Shown here: positions 34,301 to 43,300 of the stretch, piece after piece
Numbering within the stretch: the first letter of the stretch is position 1
How the letters are laid out: each line of letters starts with the position of its first letter
Assembly: GCF_000485595.1 (NCBI RefSeq)
Contig: NW_014577761.1
Location: forward strand, 5,763-53,284
DNA: 47,522 bases
Direction of reading: 5' to 3'
Origin: Priapulus caudatus
Lineage: Eukaryota > Priapulida > Priapulimorpha > Priapulimorphida > Priapulidae
The notes under the pieces: generated by a model
What the model saw: only the letters and a program-made list of their open reading frames with translations
Told to the model about the DNA's origin: nothing
The model's database searches: none
Program-made: the position numbers and the translations under genes

Positions 34301-37300
34301 TTTGAAGTGTTTGACAGTTTAGTTCGCTCCTAGGTCACGCCATGGAGCACGAAGGACTCGCGCCATTCTCCCTCAACCCTTCTGACAACGTCAGTACGAG
34401 GTGGGAAAGGTGGGTCCGCGCCTTATAAATTTTCTGGTGCAAAGACATTACGGATGGTGGGTAGACAGAGGGCCATGCTTCTGCACTACGCAGGGAAGAT
34501 GTTTTTGAATTGGCGGATTCTGTGGGTGTCCTGGAAGATGATTTATTGGGCAGTGAAAACGAAACTCACCAGGTATTTTGCCCCCAAACGCAACGTGGAG
34601 TTTGAGGTATTCACGTTCCGTCAAGCGAGCCAGAAATCTGAGGAGACTCTGGACCAGTTCCATGCGCGATTGCAGTCGCTAAGTAAGAACTGTGAGTTTG
34701 CCGACAAAGGCAAGGAAATCAAGTCTCAGATAATCCAAAAATGCCAACTCCAGAAGGTACGCGACAAAGGTCTGTGTGAGCCCACATTCACATTGGAGCA
34801 GTTGCTCACCTATGGTCGAACGGTTGAGTCAACACGGCATCATTCGCAGGCCATCGCCTCCGGCTCCGGTACCCGTTCCAGAGGAAGTAGTCTTAGTGTT
34901 TCAAACCTTAGATGAGTCGCCCGTTACTGCAGCCCAGATTGCGCAGTGGACTGTGAAGGATCCGCTGTTAGCCCGAGTCAAGCTGCACGTGGAGTCGGGT
35001 TGGCCCGAACAGGCACCTGATGAGCTCGCCCCGTACACCCGACGTAAGGCAGAGTTATCGCTAGAGCAAGGTGTACTGTTGTGGGGAGCCAGGGTAGTGA
35101 TCCCTCCCCAAGGTCGCGATGCATTGCTACGCGAACTGCACCAGACACATCCGGGCATCGTGAGGATGAAGGCCTCGCCCGCAGTTTCTATGGTGGCCCG
35201 GGATCGATCAGGATGTTGAGAACTGTGTCAGGGATTGTGAGGTGTGTCAGATACACAACAAGTTGCCCCCTACCGCACCGCTCCACCCCTGGGAGTGGCC
35301 GGGTCACGCCTGGCACCGCGTACATGTCGATTACGCTGGACCGTTCGAGGGCAAGATGATCTTGATCGTGGTTGATGCCCACAGCAAGTACATCGACGCG
35401 CATGTAGTACACTCCGCGACAACCAGTGCCACGATCACCAAATTGCGACAGACTTTCGCGATTTTCGGTATCCCCAACACGCTTGTCTCGGACAATGGGT
35501 CATGCTTTACTAGTGAAGAGTTTAGCGCGTTCTGCCGGAAGAATGGTGTCAAGCATACTACCGTGTCACCATATCATCCGGCGAGTAATGGTCTGGCAGA
35601 GCGTGCTGTACAGACAGTGAAGGCAGGGTTGAAGAAAACCCACGGAAACTTGGAAGATCGGTTGTCCTGTTTCCTGGCTACATACCGCGTCACCCCACAG
35701 TCCACGACTGGTGAGGCCCCCGCCAGCCTCATTTTCCAGACTCGTCCAAGGTCACGATTGGACATGATCCGCCCGTCGCTAGAGAAGCAAGTGTTGAAGC
35801 GACAGGAATATGACGTTGAGACGCACAATCGCCACTCGAAGTCACGCGTGTTCCACGCCGGCGATAGCGTTTGGGCCGTGAATTTTCAGGGAACGCCGAA
35901 GTGGTTGGCTGGCGTCCTAGAAGGACAGATGGGTCCCCTGACTTTCACCGTGAGGTTGCCAGATGGTCGACTGTGGAGACGTCACCAGGATCACCTGAGA
36001 CACCGCCGACCGGACGAGACCGAAGCACGTGAGAAGATAAGCGAACCAACCGTCGTTGCATCGGCTGCGCCACCGACATCAATTGTACCCCAGCAGTCGA
36101 TAGCCCCCGCCGTTGGTGACCCCGAGAGTATCACCAGGGACGCAACACCGGTTGCGACTCCCCCGAGACCTGCCGCAAGCCCCCCAGTGCTGCGAAGATC
36201 TAGCCGCGTTAATAAGCCGCCTGACCGGTTAAACCTATAAGCTGTGTGTCTCGTTTAGGGTGCACGCCGTGCGCTGCCCAACATTTACGCGGTAGTTGTA
36301 GTTTTGTTTTGGGTGCATAACATGCTGTCCATGTAACACGAATGTGAACCGTATAATGACAGTATGGTCACTGCGAAAATTCCCATAACTCATGACATTA
36401 GTGACTTTATTGTGCATTTTTCTACGAAGTTGCATATGATCCAGTGACATTTCCTGGAAATATTACCCCTTGGGTGATTTTTTGTTTGCATTTTTCTATA
36501 TGAAGATTCCGTAAAATATATGTTTTTTTTTCCAGGTTAAATAACTATTTTTTGTCCATATGCTGTGCAAGTAACTGCAAGTTTCAACCTAAGGGGGGAG
36601 GAATGATAAATATGTACCGTTTCCGTTTCCGCATTGCCGATTTCCGTCATGATCATTATAGATGTAGCGCGCATGCGCAGGAGTTGTTGTTGTCGTTGCT
36701 GCCGCCATGATTTATATTAAAGTCTCACTACAGCTAAACTCAAGTGTTTGTTTCTCGCTTAAAGATGTCTACGACAATCTTAGCCCCGCACTACATACAT
36801 GTCAGATGTCGGCAGCACTTACCTCACCGCCAGGGCTTGCCAGAGGTTCATTACGGCGATAGCCGATACAAGGCGCCGGGAACAGTTTGGAGCTACAAAT
36901 GAGGCCAAATTCCTTGCTGTGATAAGTGACGGATTCACTTAAGTGATAATCCACAGATTCCTCATCAAAAGAGGCCGAAATTTTATTTCCGAATTTTAAT
37001 TTAATTTTAATTTTAATCTTAGGATCCATATCAAAGTTACGTATATTTTATACTGGGCTGAGGGCATCTACCTTCGCACCAGAGCCGACGGGAAGCTCTT
37101 CAACATCGCCCGGTTGGGCTCAAAAACAAAAGTCAAGGAGGTCCTCATACGCGAGTTGCTGTTTGCTGATGATGCTGCACTGACGTCCCACACTGAAGCT
37201 GGACTACAACAACTAGTGGATAGTTTTCCCCACGCCTGTAAGGAGTTTGGACTGACCATCAGCCTAAAGAAGACAACAAGTGCCACAGAGCGACAGCGCT

Positions 37301-40300
37301 AAACTGACGTGTACTGTAGCCAGGTATTCTTCTGATAAAGTCACTGGCAACCGAATCAAGTGCGCCCTCCTGCCACCGCGTTCGCGCTCAGAGCATATAT
37401 CTAGGATACTACTAATACAGATCTAAACTCTATGATAGGCTTTGCTATACCTACTAGTAGTACAGTAATAAAGATACAGCTGTGTAACTTTAATGACTTC
37501 GCTATATTAACATGTTATCATGGATATGCATCGAGCGAGAGCGTAGTGGTGGTGGTAGGGGAGGGTGGGGGAGGGGGAGAAGGGACGGGTGGGGGAGCGT
37601 GGAGGGGGCTCTAATAGCAAAAGCAGTTCAGTCCTTTGTTAACAGTCAACAAATCCATGTTCAACCCTCCTCTCGAGGGTCAAAAGGTTATCAGACACTT
37701 ATTATTCGCACGTCAGCGGAAAGTCGATTTCATGGTGCTTTCAATAATGTGATGAAAACGGTAGGTCAGAGCTGAAACAAAAAAGTTTTGCACTCGGTCC
37801 GTTAGACCATGTCCTCAAAAAATGTCTGATATCTGACCTTTCCCCCACTGCCCTTTGACCTGTGACCTCCAATTTCACGCTGGTGGTTGGTTTCCTCCCC
37901 ATCAAACTATACACCGAATATTAAGAGCGTAGGTCAAGCTGTTGAGATTTGTGCCGTAATTCCGTATTTCCTGATATACCTTAAGTTCTCGGGGAAATAT
38001 TCCCCCTCCATTGACACATCTCGACCTTTGACCCTTGACCACTAAATTCGACATCCTGGGTCCTTTTCGCGACCCCCCCCCCCAACATCCCGAATATCAA
38101 GACCGTACGTCGAGCGGTTAAGATTTATGACCAACTGTTGACGGACGGACGCACGCATGGACGCACGCACTCACGGGCGCACGGACGGACGGACGGATGC
38201 ACGGACAATCATGCGATTCTACAAGCTGCATCTGACTTCATCAGCTGAGCTAAAATCATGGCTCAGGACGCTGACTCTCCCCCAATCATCACCATTGTTA
38301 ATAACAGCCATCTTAAAGTGGTTGACAATTTCACTTACCTAGGGTCAACTATATCCAGCTCCTATTCCCTAGACGCAGAAGTGAGTACAAGAATCGCCAA
38401 AGCTCCAGCCGACATGGCAAGACTGAACAAGAGAGTATGGATCAATAACCAGCTGACTACAAGCACCAAACTGCCCGTATTTCAAGCCTGTATACTCAGC
38501 ACTCTCTTGTACGGCAGTGAGTCCTGGACAACGTATGCCAGTCAAGAGAAACGACTTAACAGCCTCCACCACCGCTGCCTTAGGCGCATTCTACACATTC
38601 CGTAGCAGGACAGAGTGTCCAACACAGATGTCCTTCAGCGAGCAGGCATTTCAAGCATGCCCCCACTACTCAGCCAGAAACGTCTTGGGTAGCTGGGTCA
38701 TGTGCGCCACATGGACGCTGGGCGCATCCCAACAGACATGCTATATGGCGAACTTTGTGTAGGGCCACGCCCATTGGAAGACCGAAACTCCGCTTCAAAG
38801 ATGTGTGCCAGAGGGACTCGAAGCTGACAGGCATCAGTCCCAACACCTGGGAGGGCATAGCAGACGGTCGTGAAACTTGGAAGGCTGCTGTCAGAAGCGG
38901 AGTGCAGAGGGCTGAAGACACCAGAAGTGACCATCGCAGAGAAGAGAGCCAAGCGGAAAGCGAAGGCAGCCTCTGCCAGAGTCATCCTCCTTCATCTGCA
39001 GCCACTGTGCGAGAGATTGCCATTCCAGAGTGGGTCTCTACAGCCACTCAAGGAAATTTTACTCAAGTGCTACACCATCGTATCCAGACGTACGGATGCC
39101 GCCGCCAACGACGACAGTCTCAACAGTACGTGACTGCCTTGTAAGCCCCCTCCCTAGTACATTCTCTTTTCTCTAAGCCATTGCTCCCCTCACTCATTCT
39201 ATTCCTCTCCTGTCTCCTATTACGGCCCGTAATTATACCATGGACGTGGCTTTTCCGTGGCCACGTGTCCTGGTGACGTGTAGGTGACAGTGACAGTGAC
39301 AGTGGTCCAAGTGTCCTTCAAGGTGTCCTATAATCTTAATCGTTAACGCAGCTCTGGGTCTCCATTTACTTATATTGCCTGCCTCCTCATATACTGTAGT
39401 TGGATGGTATGCCCAGTGGATATTAATCAGGTCCCCTATCACCTTTCTCAATACGCACGTGAACGACTATTGATACTAATTACCTGCAGGATCTTCTGTT
39501 ATGGGCTTTCAGCATAACTTACTCTGTCGCCTGTTAACTTTCACTGGCATTAATATTATTTTACGTCGCTACATATGTACTACACTCATTAACCTAGGCA
39601 GCGGCAGGGTTAGGCAGCACTACTAGCTCTAATATTACTAACCCTAATAAAGATTGGTCTTCAAATTCCAAGGGACTCTATCAAAAACGGAGCGAGACAC
39701 TAGACTAGGTCTTCAGGGAGCGCAAGGGCTACGTGGATAGAGCTAACAGCAAACGTAAACACAAAAACACCAAATCAAAGAGTTTCGGCCCCTGTCCTTC
39801 TTTATCCAGTCTCCAGTCACAAAGCCACCAATGACGCCCCACAAAAGCCAGCAATGATGACAAAAATGCCTTTCATTCATAAATTCATCATGGAACTACC
39901 TGAACACCCCCGAAGCTAGTTTAGATGTGAGATAGTCGAGTTATCCTTGGTCAGAAGACAGCTGTGAGCCCTGTAGGAGGCAAGATTACGAGCCAAGAGC
40001 CTAGGAGTGTCGTAGAGACAGGCAGTTGTCTTGTTTTAGAGAGGAAAGAATGCTTCTTAATGCAAAGATAACATCCCAGTTGGCCTACTCCCAATTCGCC
40101 TACACCCATTTCGCCTACGTCCCATTTCGCCTACTCCCATCTCGTCTACTCTCAGAATCGGCAATATTCCCATTTCACCTACTCCCATTGCACTACAATG
40201 TACAAGTTGTGTTCTCATTATTTGTACCTATGTTTTGCTTCTGGTTCCTGTACTCTATATATGCCAATCAAAACCATATTTTATTATTTATAAATGTTTA

Positions 40301-43300
40301 TTTAGTGAACAAACCGATCGTAGACGAAATGGGAATGGGGTAGATTTTAAGTGTAGACGAATTGGGAGTAGGCGAAATGGGTGTAGGTCGATTGGGAATT
40401 TTGGTGCAGGCAAAATGGGATCGAGTAGGCCAACCGGGAATAAACCAATGAAATACCATGAACTTATTCTAGACTAGTCGTTAAAGTACCGTATTTACTC
40501 GTGTATAAGTCACACATTTTCATACACAACTTCAATAAAAATGAAAGTGTCAATGACACTGTAGCTCACCACAAAAAAGGACACAAATGAGTGAGTGAGA
40601 AGAAGTCAGCTTTAATTGAGCCACCATCGACGTACATTATAGAAACGAAGAGTATATATGGGAGAACTCCCATTATATACTCTTGATAATTATATGTGTA
40701 ATTTTTTATGTGAAAATAATAAATAATATTATATATAAATTATAAATAATTTATAAACCAAAATGAATCACAATTTGGGACGGTAGATGGCGCTATACCA
40801 GCTTTGATGTTTCTTAGCATAAATCATTATATCATAATAATGATAATATAATAATAATAGTATAAATCATAATATGTTCATAGCAGGAATTTTGCTTTAA
40901 AGATATTGTCAATGAAATCTTGTAAAACGAACCAGACGAGTGTGACACCACAGACTGTTTGTTATCTGCGTGTCTATATAATATGCTATATAATTGTGAA
41001 ACCCTACCTAATTTGCTTTTTTTTATATCAAAACCCCTAGCCCTTATTCATTCACATACCAAAAATGAGCAAAATCCGTTGAACCTGAACTGACTCATGG
41101 CAATTCCCATTTTTGACAAAAAATTGCTGTGGCTCGAAAGTACGTCGACTGGCGTGCTCCAAAATAGGACGTTTAATATGGGAGCATAGCAGTAACAACT
41201 ATACCCAAGTTATGTGGGTCAACCGGTTCCTGAGTTATCGTTGACCGTAGCCAAATGTTGACGGACGGACGGACGGACGTACGACGGACGACGACCCATG
41301 GCAATAGCTCAGCTTGACGATGTCAAGGTGAGCTAAAAATCACGGGTGCGACTTATACACGAGGCTAAGAAATCTTGTGCAAGAAATGCCATCGTTATCG
41401 CAACCAGCCGCCATTATAAATGCCGAACCACGCGAGCGCATATTGCATATTGGCGCAGCCATCTTGAATAAATTACTGTACTTTTCAATGTATGAAAACT
41501 AAGCCCAGAAAAGTTATTCTAGGTCTGGTCTTTTCAGCTTGCCGACTGGTTCCATAATTATTATTAATAATATTAACTTATCAGTCAGGGATAACTGCTC
41601 ATTTACTCAGAGGACAATGACTTGTAATTAAGTGTGAAGTCACAGTGTATCAAGTTTGCCGACTTCTTTGATATTATAATATACTTTACAGTCACGTATT
41701 AAGTATGTAGCGGCTAATCCATAATCTTGTTCGTAATTTGTTTTGTTAATAAATGTGTTCAACATGGCGACTTGTATAATTATCCAACTCCACTAATAGT
41801 AGTAGACATGTAACATAATTTAAAAAGCTCTCTGGCCCTTGTACTAGTTTGTAGTCTCATCTTCCATGTAAATTTCGATTATTAACAGTTTTCTACCAAC
41901 TTTTCAAAGGCAAAATGTGGCAATTAGCTCGCTCTCACTCTCTCTCTCTCTTTCCCCCACCCTCTCTCTCTCTCTCTCTCTCTTTCTATATATATATATA
42001 TATAATATATATATATATATTATATATATTATATTATATTATATAATGATATATGCATGCTGTCTTCTTGCAGACTTGACATGTATCGCATAAACTTGTG
42101 ACACTACAGTTTGAAAGTAACTATGTTTAACCAGCCTGTACTTATTTTATTTGGGTATCAAACTAGGTGCTGCTAGCAAAAAGGCAAAATGATACTTGTA
42201 AGAATTTCGATAATTTAATAGGTTGTTGAAATACAACTAGATTCATTATAAAGGATACAAGAACCTCGAGGGTCTGGTCAGGCACTAAGATTGGATCACA
42301 GAACTGATTCAGAGTGTAGAGGTACCAGCAGTCACTGTTCACCTTACCCAGACAGTAGGCTTCACCATCTGAAGTTGCACAATATGACCATCACACACAA
42401 GACATGCGATATATGTACACCTATATAATATTATACAGTAACATGTGTACAAGGAAAGCAATAGATCACCGATTATTAGATTAAAGTACACAATTTTATA
42501 ATCTGTTTGCAGATGGATATCACAATCCTGATACTTAGAACAAGTCATTTCAACAGGTCAACAATACACACAAGAAATATTCACCCAACAACTTATTTAC
42601 ATTGGAAATTTAACTTTACTCACTGTCAAACAGCTCATCAAGGATTTCAACCTAAAGAAATAGACAAGTCCATTCATTGCAGCTTAGTATATCACAATGG
42701 ATTTCTAGAAATAGACCCAAATACCAACAACAACAAATTACCCCTGGTAGAATACATACTGGTATGTAGGAAGGGGCTGATGACAAAACCCAAAATTATT
42801 ATGCATAGCACTGCATAAAAGCAGTGATAACATGAGCAAATAAGAAACAATTTCAATTTCAATTCTACCATAAAAAACATCATCACCCACAATTGACAAA
42901 TTTGCAATCGAAGGGTGTTATCAAAAACACGATTTCCTCACCACAATTCTCACGCAAAATATACCTCCTTAGCAAAGCACTTGTGAGGTTCCTCCTGCAT
43001 ATGTGGCCGCATAAGATTCTTGTGTGAATAAAAAATATCCTGGAAGTAGAAAGATTTTAACAATGCTTAATTAGGGCAAGTCTATAGTGTCACTTTGTGC
43101 GAGGACCTAGTTTGCACTTTCATACACAAACTGTTATGGGTGGTGTGCTAAGCAAAACATAACCCCCCGTCCTAGTGTATCGCTTTACCAGAGTAAGGTA
43201 TGATAAAATGCCACCTAGACACTGTATATAAAAATGTTATTTTAAAGATATAGCAAGAGCACCCAACTGTACGTATGCAGTAGGGGTTGTTTTGAAACTT

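Larger units (their letters stand above)
34044..36804 (+). mobile_element. Internally deleted Ty3/gypsy element with intact ends
   Basis: LTRs 34044-34241 and 36603-36804, flanked by target duplication GATGT (34039-34043, 36805-36809). Primer site TGGCGACGAGGAT at 34243-34255 matches 13 bases of the tRNA-Ser(GCU) 3' end with CCA as known in animals. Polypurine tract AAGGGGGGAGGAA precedes the 3' LTR. The LTRs differ at about four places, three of them single-base indels. Protease, RT and RNase H are missing; gag is followed directly by the integrase region. Confidence 0.95.
33590..36995 (+). pseudogene. hAT/ZNF862-like ORF, interrupted by an LTR element
   Basis: The left part (33590-34043) starts with a basic stretch, then a zinc-finger-like region ([27 protein letters not shown], then [10 protein letters not shown]) as in TTF/BED fingers of hAT-derived proteins, and a helical segment ending [13 protein letters not shown]. 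The right part resumes at 36805 ([25 protein letters not shown]) and continues in another frame as [14 protein letters not shown]. The intervening 2.76 kb is the LTR element. Other breaks: a frameshift near 33790 and an apparent 16-bp imperfect tandem duplication near 36926-36948. It reads opposite to AMD1 inside its big intron. Similarity to ZNF862/KIAA1586-type proteins is from memory. Confidence 0.65.

Noticed and set aside
35331-35828. Several antisense frames over the integrase
   Set aside because: Shadows of the intact integrase frame on the plus strand.
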